From Streptomyces harenosi (GTDB taxonomy: Bacteria > Actinomycetota > Actinomycetes > Streptomycetales > Streptomycetaceae), in NCBI RefSeq assembly GCF_011008945.1, contig NZ_WYCT01000043.1:1-32381 (forward strand): a stretch of DNA of 32,381 bases, given 5' to 3'. Positions 1-6,262 of the stretch are shown piece by piece (position 1 is the stretch's first letter; every line of letters starts with the position of its first letter). Under the pieces are notes generated by a model. The model searched no databases. It had not been told where the DNA came from and saw nothing but the letters and a program-made list of their open reading frames with translations. A program made the position numbers and the translations under genes.

Positions 1-17
1 CTCCAGGACGGTGACCC

Positions 18-545
18 GTGTCCGCCCCCGCATCCTCCGCCCCTGCCGTCGCCCCTCCCACGGAGGCCGGCCTCCTCGACTTCGCCCGGCGCGCCGCCGC
101 CGACTCCGCGCTGATCGCCTCTCTCCCGCTCGACCCGCACGGCCGCACCTGGGTACGGCTCGAAGGACCCGGCGGCAGCGAGGCATGGCTGATCGGCTGG
201 CCACCGGGCTCGGGCACCGGCTGGCACGACCACGCCGACTCCGTGGGCGCCTTCGTCACCGCCTCCGGCGAACTCACCGAGTACTCGCTCGCCGCCCGGC
301 TGCCCACCGAGGGCTGGACCTCGCTGGAACTCACCGCCGGGGTCGACCGGGACCGCCGGCTGGCGGCCGGGCAGGGCCGGGCCTTCGGACGGCATCATGT
401 GCACGAGGTGCTCAACGAGTCCCCCACCCGGCATGCGATCTCCGTCCACGCCTACTATCCCCCGCTGCCCCGCATCCGCCGCTACAGCCGCACCGGGCAG
501 GTGCTGCGCCTGGAGCAGGTCGAGCGCCCGGAGGACTGGCAGTGA
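18..545 (+). CDS. Cysteine dioxygenase family protein (cupin thiol dioxygenase)
   Basis: A 175-residue cupin of the cysteine dioxygenase family, which uses Fe(II) and O2 to oxidise a small thiol (cysteine to cysteine sulfinate in the best known members). The sequence has the HxH metal pair at His70/His72 (GWHDHADS) and the third ligand region at 126-129 (HHVHEVLN, His129). A C-terminal SVHAYYPP places His144 and Tyr146 where CDO keeps its catalytic His/Tyr. GTG at 18 is the first possible start, because an in-frame TGA sits at 12-14. The stop overlaps the GTG of the next gene by 4 bp (GTGA), so the two are translationally coupled. The substrate is inferred: 3-mercaptopropionate or another thiol is possible, since bacterial members vary. 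Confidence 0.85.
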   Translation: MSAPASSAPAVAPPTEAGLLDFARRAAADSALIASLPLDPHGRTWVRLEGPGGSEAWLIGWPPGSGTGWHDHADSVGAFVTASGELTEYSLAARLPTEGWTSLELTAGVDRDRRLAAGQGRAFGRHHVHEVLNESPTRHAISVHAYYPPLPRIRRYSRTGQVLRLEQVERPEDWQ

Positions 546-973
546 GCGGCGGTACGCCGGACCGGCCGGCGGCCGGAGCCGGCGGGCGGCCCCTCGGGAT
601 CGACGCGCTGCTGGAGCGGGTGCGCCGGGGTTACGAACGGATCGGGCCCCGGGAGGCGTACGAGGCGGCCGGAGCCGGTGAGGCGCTGCTGGTCGACATC
701 CGCTACGCGGCCCTGCGCGAGCGGGACGGTCTGATCCCCGGAGCGCTCGTCGTGGAACGCAACGAACTGGAGTGGCGCCTCGATCCCCTGGGCAGCCACC
801 GCCTCCCGGAGGCCACGGGACACGACCTGCGCGTCGTCGTCGTGTGCGACGAGGGCTACGCCTCCAGCCTGGCGGCCGAATCCCTGCACCGCCTGGGGCT
901 GCGCCGGGCCACGGATCTGGCCGGGGGTTTCCAGGCGTGGCGGGCGGCGGGGTTGCCGGTGACGCCGCCGTAG
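542..973 (+). CDS. Rhodanese-like domain sulfurtransferase
   Basis: A single-domain rhodanese of 143 residues. The conserved start of the fold is LLVDIRY (49-55). The active-site loop is VVVVCDEGYASSLAA with the persulfide-forming cysteine at Cys102, followed by the usual C-terminal DLAGGFQAWRAAGLPV. Rhodaneses move sulfane sulfur through a cysteine persulfide. The start is GTG 542, which overlaps the stop of the thiol dioxygenase gene (GTGA). This coupling supports the start and suggests a joint role in cysteine or sulfide handling. The partner acceptor cannot be read from sequence. A longer in-frame reading upstream to position 11 is only the out-of-frame shadow of the dioxygenase gene. Confidence 0.88.
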   Translation: MSGGTPDRPAAGAGGRPLGIDALLERVRRGYERIGPREAYEAAGAGEALLVDIRYAALRERDGLIPGALVVERNELEWRLDPLGSHRLPEATGHDLRVVVVCDEGYASSLAAESLHRLGLRRATDLAGGFQAWRAAGLPVTPP

Positions 974-1059
974 GGACACGGCGACGGGGCGGGGCCGGTG
1001 GCCGCTCCCGCACGGGCCGGGCCGGGGGTCTCCTCGCTCCTCGTCGGCGAGTGGGCGCC

Positions 1060-1079
1060 GCGCGGCGGTCTCGCCGCGC
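1060..1079 (-). terminator. GC hairpin just downstream of recX
   Basis: GCGCGGCG-GTCT-CGCCGCGC is a perfect 8-bp stem with a 4-nt loop, 4 nt past the recX stop and between two convergent genes. There is no U-tract, so termination activity is only inferred. Many Streptomyces terminators lack strong U-tracts. Confidence 0.4.
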
Positions 1080-1083
1080 CGTG

Positions 1084-1983
1084 TCAGAACGCGCCGTCGT
1101 CGAGGAAGTCGGTGTCCTCGCCCTCCTCCTCCAGTGCCTGGCGGACGACCTTGAGGGCCATGCCCTCGGGGTAGCCCTTGCGGGCCAGCATGCCGGCGAG
1201 GCGACGGAGCCGTCTGTCGCGGTCCAGGCCGCGGGTGGAGCGCAGTTTCCGGGCGACGAGCTCGCGCGCGGTGGCCTCCTCCTGCTCGGAGTCGAGCTGG
1301 GAGACGGCGGCGTCGACGAGGGTGGGGTCGACTCCCTTGGTGCGCAGTTCCCGGGCCAGGGCGCGCCGGGCCAGGCCGCGGCCGTGGTGCCGGGACTCCA
1401 CCCAGGCGTCCGCGAAGGCGCCGTCGTCGATCAGCCCGACCTCCTCGAACCGGGACAGCACCTCCTCGGCGGCCTCGTCGGGGATCCGGCGCTTGCGCAG
1501 CGCGTCGGCGAGCTGCTTCCGCGTGCGCGGGGTCCCGGTGAGCAGGCGCAGGCAGATCGCCCGTGCCTGCTCGACCGGGTCCCCCGGAGGCTCCCCCTTC
1601 TCGGCCCTCGACGAGGAAGAGGGGCCTCCGTCCTCGGCGTACGGCTCCCCGCGGCCGCGCCGGCCACGCCGCCCGGAGCCGCCGCCCGCGCCGCGGGTCC
1701 GGCCGCCGCCACGACGCGTTCCCCCCTCGCCGGGCGGGCCGTCACCGTCGGCGGTACCGCCGTCCGCGTCGCCGCCGTACCGGCCGTCCGTGGCGGCGTC
1801 CGCCCGGAACGGGGCGCCCTCCGCCCCGTACGCACGGCCGCCGGACGCGGGCCGGTATCGGCCGTGCCCGCCGTACCCGTCGCCGGCCGCCCCGGCGGAA
1901 CTCCCGTCCGCTCTCCCCTGCTCGCGCTCGCGCGCGGCGGCGTCCGGGCAGGCGTACTCGGCCCAGTCGGTTCGTCGTGTCAC
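1084..1983 (-). CDS. recX: Regulatory protein RecX
   Basis: RecX binds RecA filaments and limits their growth and activity. The family domain is the C-terminal half, about residues 137-290, made of three-helix repeats (RKQLADALRKRRIP, VGLIDDGAFADAWVESRH, RRALARELRTKGVD, KLRSTRGLDRDRRLRRLAGM). The first about 135 residues form a low-complexity Gly/Arg/Asp/Ser-rich region with no recognisable fold, making the protein 299 residues against a usual 150-200. The GTG start at 1983 lies 3 bp after the recA stop, so recX is almost certainly read from the recA transcript by translational coupling. The N-terminal MTRRTDWAEY block looks structured, which favours this start over internal ones. An alternative later start would remove most of the extension. 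Confidence 0.9.
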   Translation of the reverse strand: MTRRTDWAEYACPDAAAREREQGRADGSSAGAAGDGYGGHGRYRPASGGRAYGAEGAPFRADAATDGRYGGDADGGTADGDGPPGEGGTRRGGGRTRGAGGGSGRRGRRGRGEPYAEDGGPSSSSRAEKGEPPGDPVEQARAICLRLLTGTPRTRKQLADALRKRRIPDEAAEEVLSRFEEVGLIDDGAFADAWVESRHHGRGLARRALARELRTKGVDPTLVDAAVSQLDSEQEEATARELVARKLRSTRGLDRDRRLRRLAGMLARKGYPEGMALKVVRQALEEEGEDTDFLDDGAF

Positions 1984-1986
1984 GGG

Positions 1987-3111
1987 TCAGCTCTTGGCTG
2001 CCGCGGCCTTGGACTTGGTGACCTTGGCGGTCGCCGGTGCGGGCACCGACGCGGCGTCGGCCGCTGCGGCGGAGACCGCGGCGTCCGTGCCCGGCGCGGC
2101 GGCCGGCTCCTCCGGGCGCACGCCGACGCCCAGCTTCTCCTTGATCTTCTTCTCGATCTCGTTGGCCAGGTCGGGGTTGTCCTTCAGGAAGTTGCGCGCG
2201 TTCTCCTTGCCCTGGCCGAGCTGGTCGCCCTCGTACGTGTACCAGGCACCGGCCTTGCGGACGAAGCCGTGCTCCACGCCCATGTCGATCAGGCCGCCCT
2301 CGCGGCTGATGCCCTGGCCGTAGAGGATGTCGAACTCGGCCTGCTTGAAGGGCGGCGCCACCTTGTTCTTGACGACCTTGCAGCGGGTGCGGTTGCCGAC
2401 CGCCTCGGTGCCGTCCTTCAGGGTCTCGATCCGGCGGATGTCGATACGCACCGAGGCGTAGAACTTCAGCGCCCGGCCACCGGTCGTGGTCTCCGGCGAG
2501 CCGAACATCACGCCGATCTTCTCGCGGAGCTGGTTGATGAAGATCGCGGTGGTCTTCGACTGGTTGAGCGCGCTGGTGATCTTCCGCAGGGCCTGGCTCA
2601 TCAGACGGGCCTGCAGACCGACGTGGCTGTCGCCCATCTCGCCCTCGATCTCCGCGCGCGGGACGAGCGCGGCGACCGAGTCGATGACGATGAGGTCGAG
2701 GGCACCGGAGCGGACCAGCATGTCCACGATCTCCAGGGCCTGCTCACCGTTGTCCGGCTGGGACAGGATCAGGTTGTCGATGTCGACGCCGAGCTTGCGC
2801 GCGTACTCGGGGTCGAGGGCGTGCTCCGCGTCCACGAAGGCGACCTGGCCGCCGGCCTTCTGGGCGTTGGCCACCGCGTGCAGGGTCAGGGTCGTCTTGC
2901 CCGAGGACTCCGGTCCGTAGATCTCCACCACACGGCCGCGCGGCAGACCGCCGACGCCGAGGGCCACGTCGAGCGCGGTCGACCCGGTCGGGATGACCTC
3001 GATGGGCTCCTTCGACCGCTCGCCCATGCGCATGACGGCGCCCTTGCCGAATTGCCGTTCAATCTGTGCGAGCGCGGCGTCCAGGGCCTTCTCGCGGTCG
3101 GTTCCTGCCAT
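1987..3111 (-). CDS. recA: Recombinase RecA
   Basis: Strand-exchange ATPase for homologous recombination and co-protease for LexA. The 374-residue protein starts [14 protein letters not shown], has the Walker A GPESSGKT at 66-73, the Walker B stretch [10 protein letters not shown], the ATP-sensing [12 protein letters not shown] loop and the DNA-binding L2 segment ([18 protein letters not shown]). The C-terminus is an Ala/Lys-rich tail of about 45 residues typical of Streptomyces RecA. ATG 3111 is chosen because the family begins there and GGGTGG lies just upstream. The reading frame stays open to 3258, but that stretch holds the promoter. It is cotranscribed with recX (3-bp gap). Upstream elements predict both LexA-dependent and LexA-independent induction. 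Confidence 0.98.
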   Translation of the reverse strand: MAGTDREKALDAALAQIERQFGKGAVMRMGERSKEPIEVIPTGSTALDVALGVGGLPRGRVVEIYGPESSGKTTLTLHAVANAQKAGGQVAFVDAEHALDPEYARKLGVDIDNLILSQPDNGEQALEIVDMLVRSGALDLIVIDSVAALVPRAEIEGEMGDSHVGLQARLMSQALRKITSALNQSKTTAIFINQLREKIGVMFGSPETTTGGRALKFYASVRIDIRRIETLKDGTEAVGNRTRCKVVKNKVAPPFKQAEFDILYGQGISREGGLIDMGVEHGFVRKAGAWYTYEGDQLGQGKENARNFLKDNPDLANEIEKKIKEKLGVGVRPEEPAAAPGTDAAVSAAAADAASVPAPATAKVTKSKAAAAKS

Positions 3112-3154
3112 GGGTTCCACCCGATTTGCTTGAGTCGATCGCTTCACGTCAAAG

Positions 3155-3177
3155 ACGCTAACGCCTGCCACTGACAA
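3155..3177 (-). promoter_or_regulatory. RecA-NDp-type (LexA-independent damage) promoter of recA
   Basis: On the minus strand TTGTCAGTG (3177-3169), 8 nt, then TAGCGT (3160-3155). This matches the actinobacterial RecA-NDp consensus tTGTCRGTG-N8-TAnnnT at every fixed position. In mycobacteria this promoter is driven by PafBC, and ClgR has also been implicated. The -10 box lies 43 nt upstream of the recA ATG. That it works the same way here is inference. Confidence 0.8.
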
Positions 3178-3276
3178 TGCGCCCCGACGCGGGTCCGGGC
3201 TGTGGATAACGTGGGTACTTTCCCGCCCGAAACCAGACGAAGCACCCATCGTGCACACGTGCCGGAGCCTTCATAA

Positions 3277-3302
3277 GAATGCATGTTCGATTTTTGTGTC
3301 AA
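3277..3302 (-). promoter_or_regulatory. SOS-type recA promoter with LexA box in the spacer
   Basis: Minus strand: TTGACA (3302-3297) followed by TCGAACATGCATTC (3290-3277). The latter matches one full half-site of the actinobacterial LexA box TCGAAC-N4-GTTCGA and 3 of 4 inner bases of the other. The box overlaps the -35/-10 spacer, the expected place for repression. A -10 near TTCTTA/ATTCTT is weak but plausibly spaced (16-17 nt). Confidence 0.7.
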
Positions 3303-3340
3303 GCGTGCCACGCCTCACCTCCGAGGTTACGACCGCCCCC

Positions 3341-3505
3341 GCGGCGGCACCCCGCCCCTGAGGCGCTGCGGCTTCAGGGGCGGGAGCCCCCTGGCGGCCG
3401 CCGCGGGTCACGGCGGGAGCCCCTGGCGGTCGCCGCAGCTTCACCGGGGGAGCCTCCCCTGGCTCCCGCTGCGGCCTCACGGCGGGAGCCGCCCGGCGGC
3501 GAACC
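3341..3505. repeat. Imperfect GC-rich tandem repeat, about 4.5 copies of 33-36 bp
   Basis: Successive units run at about 3341-3376, 3377-3410, 3411-3443, 3444-3479 and 3480-3505. Each has the plan (c)ggcgggagcccc-ctggcgg-ccgccgcgg-(c)ttca, with inverted pieces inside a unit. It fills most of the 427-bp gene-free gap between recA and the AI-2E gene (3112-3538), upstream of the recA promoters. It contains no convincing CDS. Confidence 0.7.
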
Positions 3506-3538
3506 GGCGAAGAGCCGGGGACCGGAGACGGCCACGCC

Positions 3539-4774
3539 TCAGGAGGAGCCCTCCCCGGGCCCCTGTCCCTTCGGCGGACCACCCTCGGCGCCCGTCCGCC
3601 CGTCCCACAGCCGCCGCGCCCGCGCGAGCAGCCCCGGCCCGGGCCGGCTCCTGCGGTGCCCCTGGACGCGGGGATCGTCGGTGACGTCGTACCGCTTCAC
3701 ATAGGCGCCGAGGAACGCCTGGAGGGTGGCGACCGCGGGGATGGCTATCAGCGCGCCGACGGCACCGAGCAGGGCGGTGCCCGCGACGACCGAGCCGAAG
3801 GCGACCGCGGGATGGATGTCCACGGTCTTCGACGTCAGCTTGGGCTGCAGCATGTAGTTCTCGAACTGCTGGTACACCACGACGAAGATCAGCACCCACA
3901 GCGCGTACCAGGGGGCGACCGTGAAGGCGATCAGCATGGGCAGCGCGCCCGCGAGATAGGTGCCGATGGTGGGGATGAACTGCGACACCAGACCCACCCA
4001 CACGGCCAGCACGGGCGCGTAGGGCACCCCCAGGACCTCGAGCAGGATGTAGTGGGCGATGCCGGAGACCAGCGCCATCAGACCGCGCGAGTAGAGATAG
4101 CCGCCGGTCTTGTCCACCGCGATCTCCCACGCGCGCAGCACCTCGGCCTGCCGGGCGGGCGGCAGGACGGAGCAGAGCGCGCGCCGCAGCCGGGGGCCGT
4201 CCGCGGCGAAGTAGAACGAGAACAGCGTGATCGTCAGAAGCTGGAAGAGACCGCCGAGGACCTGCGCGGACACGTCCAGGACACCGGTGGCGCTGTTCTG
4301 CACGTAGTTGCGCAGCCAGTCGGAGCGCAGCACGCCCTCCTGGATGTCCACCCGTCTCAGGTCGGTGTGGAAATGGGTGTTGACCCAGTTGATGACGGAG
4401 TCGAGGTAGTCCGGGAAGCCCTCGACCATTCTGACGATCTGCCCCGCGAGCATGGAGCCGAGCAGGGTCACGAACCCCGCCGCGACGATCATCACGGCGA
4501 GGAAGACGAGTCCGGTGGCCAGCCCCCGGCGCATCCCGCGCGCGGCCATCCAGCTCACCGCCGGCTCGACGGCCAGGGCCAGGAAGAAAGCGATGAGGAT
4601 GTTGATCAGCAGGCCGATGAGCTGGTGAAAGGCCCAGCTTCCGAGCTGGAAGACGGCATAGAGCGCGAGGGCCAGCACCATGGCGCGCGGCAGCCACCGC
4701 GGCATGCGGCCGCCGGGCTCGGGGTGCCGGGCGGGCGGCGTGGGCGGGGTCGCGCTCTCGTCAGTGGGTGCCAC
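3539..4774 (-). CDS. AI-2E/PerM family transporter
   Basis: A 411-residue polytopic inner-membrane protein of the AI-2E transporter (PerM/UPF0118) family, whose members export small molecules or act as antiporters; the real substrate is unknown. About eight hydrophobic segments are visible: an N-terminal pair around residues 29-70 (MVLALALYAVFQLGSWAF, LLINILIAFFLALAVEP) and a third (VFLAVMIVAAGFVTLLGSML). The family-typical C-terminal block (FIPTIGTYLAGALPMLIAFT, NYMLQPKLTSKTVDIHPAV) follows. The cytoplasmic tail is Arg/Gly-rich. The GTG start at 4774 has no Shine-Dalgarno but sits 6 nt behind a -10-like CAGACT with a RecA-NDp-like -35, so it may be leaderless and damage-induced. Confidence 0.88.
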   Translation of the reverse strand: MAPTDESATPPTPPARHPEPGGRMPRWLPRAMVLALALYAVFQLGSWAFHQLIGLLINILIAFFLALAVEPAVSWMAARGMRRGLATGLVFLAVMIVAAGFVTLLGSMLAGQIVRMVEGFPDYLDSVINWVNTHFHTDLRRVDIQEGVLRSDWLRNYVQNSATGVLDVSAQVLGGLFQLLTITLFSFYFAADGPRLRRALCSVLPPARQAEVLRAWEIAVDKTGGYLYSRGLMALVSGIAHYILLEVLGVPYAPVLAVWVGLVSQFIPTIGTYLAGALPMLIAFTVAPWYALWVLIFVVVYQQFENYMLQPKLTSKTVDIHPAVAFGSVVAGTALLGAVGALIAIPAVATLQAFLGAYVKRYDVTDDPRVQGHRRSRPGPGLLARARRLWDGRTGAEGGPPKGQGPGEGSS

Positions 4775-4780
4775 GGATCA

Positions 4781-4803
4781 AGTCTGGCCCACGCCGCCGA
4801 CAA
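4781..4803 (-). promoter_or_regulatory. RecA-NDp-like leaderless promoter of the AI-2E gene
   Basis: Minus strand: TTGTCGGCG (4803-4795), 8 nt, CAGACT (4786-4781), 6 nt, GTG start. It has 8 of 9 matches to tTGTCRGTG at the exact N8 spacing, and a -10 that fits nAnnnT. The predicted transcription start is at or next to the GTG. Confidence 0.6.
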
Positions 4804-4834
4804 CGCACCGCCGTCATGCGATCTTCGTGACCGA

Positions 4835-5029
4835 TCAGCGCTTGTCCTGTGGCACGTTCATGACGGTGCACACCACGCGCCACACGTCCTTGGCGTCCCA
4901 GCCGGCGTCCAGGGCCTGCCGCACCGTGCGCCCGCCGAGCTCCGTCATCACGTGGTCGCGCGCGAAGGTGTCGGCGTAGCCGGGACCGAAGTGGTCCGCC
5001 ATCCGCTGCCAGAAGACCGTCAACCGCAT
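4835..5029 (-). CDS. DUF3046 family protein
   Basis: A 64-residue protein starting MRLTVFWQRMADHFG and containing the family core YADTFARDHVMTELGGRT and WDAKDVWRVVC near the end. DUF3046 is an actinobacterial family of unknown function often found close to recA. No signal peptide, membrane segment or metal motif is visible. It looks like a small helical soluble protein, perhaps DNA- or protein-binding. The ATG at 5029 has no Shine-Dalgarno; GATACT lies 6 nt upstream, so the mRNA may be leaderless. It lies 60 bp upstream of the AI-2E gene in the same direction and is divergent from the next gene. Confidence 0.88.
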   Translation of the reverse strand: MRLTVFWQRMADHFGPGYADTFARDHVMTELGGRTVRQALDAGWDAKDVWRVVCTVMNVPQDKR

Positions 5030-5035
5030 GACTCA

Positions 5036-5041
5036 AGTATC
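5036..5041 (-). promoter_or_regulatory. Putative -10 box of DUF3046 gene (leaderless)
   Basis: GATACT is followed by 6 nt and then ATG. No purine-rich ribosome site lies between. It fits the nAnnnT pattern of leaderless Streptomyces promoters. Confidence 0.4.
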
Positions 5042-5096
5042 CCGCCCATGGGAGTGGGTCGGCGCCCGGCCTGCCCGCCGGGACCGCTTTCCCCCC

Positions 5097-5102
5097 TACG
5101 GT
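5097..5102 (+). promoter_or_regulatory. Putative -10 box of the 5110 gene (leaderless)
   Basis: TACGGT is followed by CGGAGGC and ATG. The TAnnnT box is 7 nt from the start. CGGAGG is present but ends only 1 nt before the ATG, too close to be a normal ribosome site. Confidence 0.4.
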
Positions 5103-5109
5103 CGGAGGC

Positions 5110-6045
5110 ATGGCCGAAACCGGACCTTCCGCACTCCCCCCGGCGCGCTCCCCGCTCGCCCGCGCCGAACGTTTCGTCTGGCTCACCGCGCGCGTACTGG
5201 AGCAGCGCCTGTTCGCTCACCACTTCCGGGACGGCGGCGCCGGTCCGGTGGAGACGGCGCTGGACGCCTACCGCAACGAGGACGGCGGGTACGGCCACGC
5301 GCTGGAGCCCGATCTGCGGGGCCCGGTCAGCCAGCCCCTGCACACCGCGCGCGCCCTGCGCGTCCTGGACGCCCTCGGGCGGTGCGGCGGGCCCCGGGCG
5401 GAGCGCGTCTGCCGCTACCTGACCGCCGTCTCCACCGCGGACGGGGCGCTTCCGGCCGTCCACCCGAGCCAGCGCGGCTATCCGGCGGCTCCCTTCGTCC
5501 CCGTCGTGGACGACCCGCCGGGCGACCTGCTGGCCACCGGCCCGGTGGTGGGCCTGCTGCACCGCAACGAGGTGTGGCACGCCTGGCTCTTCCGGGCCAC
5601 CGACTTCTGCTGGCAGCGGGTCGAGTCGCTGGGGACGACCCATCCCTACGAGGTGGAGGCGGCCCTCGCCTTCCTGGACCGCGCGCCCGACCGTCCCCGC
5701 GCCGAGGCCGCCGCCGACCGCCTGGGCCGGCTGGTCCGCGAGCAGCGTCTCGCCGTGCTGGAGCCGGACCGGCCCGACCGGTACCCGGTCTCCCCCGGCT
5801 ACGCCCCCGGGGAGCACCACTTCCCCCACGACTACGCCCGCACGCCCGCCTCCCTGGCGCGCGCGTGGTTCACCGACGACGAGATGGCGCGTTCCCTGGA
5901 CTTCCTCGCCGCCGCCCAGCAGGAGGACGGCGGCTGGCCCGTCCGCTGGCGTCAGTGGGCCCCGGCCCCGGCCCTGGAGGCACGTCCCCTGGTCACGCTG
6001 GAGGCCTTGCTCACCCTCACGGCGTACGGCCGCCCGGTCGACTGA
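5110..6045 (+). CDS. Prenyltransferase/squalene-cyclase-like repeat protein, function unknown
   Basis: A 311-residue soluble protein with alpha/alpha-barrel repeat signatures of the prenyltransferase / squalene oxidase repeat superfamily. YRNEDGGYGHALEPDL lies near residues 54-69, and QQEDGGWPVRWRQW near 275-290. The catalytic DxDD of squalene-hopene cyclases and the zinc ligands of protein prenyltransferases are not seen, so neither reaction can be assigned. No signal peptide or membrane helix is visible. The ATG at 5110 is divergent from the DUF3046 gene (80-bp gap). A role in terpenoid chemistry is possible but unproven; the repeats may simply bind a polypeptide or lipid. Confidence 0.75.
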   Translation: MAETGPSALPPARSPLARAERFVWLTARVLEQRLFAHHFRDGGAGPVETALDAYRNEDGGYGHALEPDLRGPVSQPLHTARALRVLDALGRCGGPRAERVCRYLTAVSTADGALPAVHPSQRGYPAAPFVPVVDDPPGDLLATGPVVGLLHRNEVWHAWLFRATDFCWQRVESLGTTHPYEVEAALAFLDRAPDRPRAEAAADRLGRLVREQRLAVLEPDRPDRYPVSPGYAPGEHHFPHDYARTPASLARAWFTDDEMARSLDFLAAAQQEDGGWPVRWRQWAPAPALEARPLVTLEALLTLTAYGRPVD

Positions 6046-6131
6046 CCGTCCCGCCCGCCCCGCCGACCGTTCCGTCAGCCGCCGCCGCGGCCGTCCCGCG
6101 CCCCCGGGCCCCCGCATCCGGACCGGCGCAC

Positions 6132-6190
6132 GCGCCCGGGTCCGGGCGAGCGCCCGGACCGGAGCGAGCGCCCGGGCCGGGGTGAGCGCC
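6132..6190. repeat. 18-bp tandem repeat, about 3.3 copies, upstream of lhr
   Basis: Units at 6132-6149, 6150-6167 and 6168-6185 plus GCGCC. The consensus is gcgcccgggcCGGggcga with 2-4 differences per unit. It lies in the 217-bp gap before lhr, 44 nt upstream of its promoter. It encodes nothing recognisable in the real frame. Confidence 0.75.
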
Positions 6191-6233
6191 GCCACAGATC
6201 GCCCCCGCACGGCATCCGCCCAGCTCAGCCCGA

Positions 6234-6256
6234 TTGTCAGTCCCCGGGTGCACGAT
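6234..6256 (+). promoter_or_regulatory. RecA-NDp-like leaderless promoter of lhr
   Basis: TTGTCAGTC (6234-6242), 8 nt, CACGAT (6251-6256), 6 nt, then ATG at 6263. Eight of nine -35 positions match tTGTCRGTG with exact N8 spacing. It supports the 6263 start, since transcription would begin at about the A of the ATG, and argues against the upstream in-frame GTG at 6182. Confidence 0.65.
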
Positions 6257-6262
6257 GGACGC

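Noticed and set aside
772..3174. Long plus-strand open frame opposite recA and recX.
   Set aside because: Antisense shadow caused by scarce stop codons at high GC. The product is low-complexity and recA/recX are unambiguous.
6182..6262. GTG 6182 as the lhr start, adding 27 residues.
   Set aside because: The extra residues do not resemble the family N-terminus, start inside the 18-bp repeat and lie upstream of a promoter that ends at 6256.
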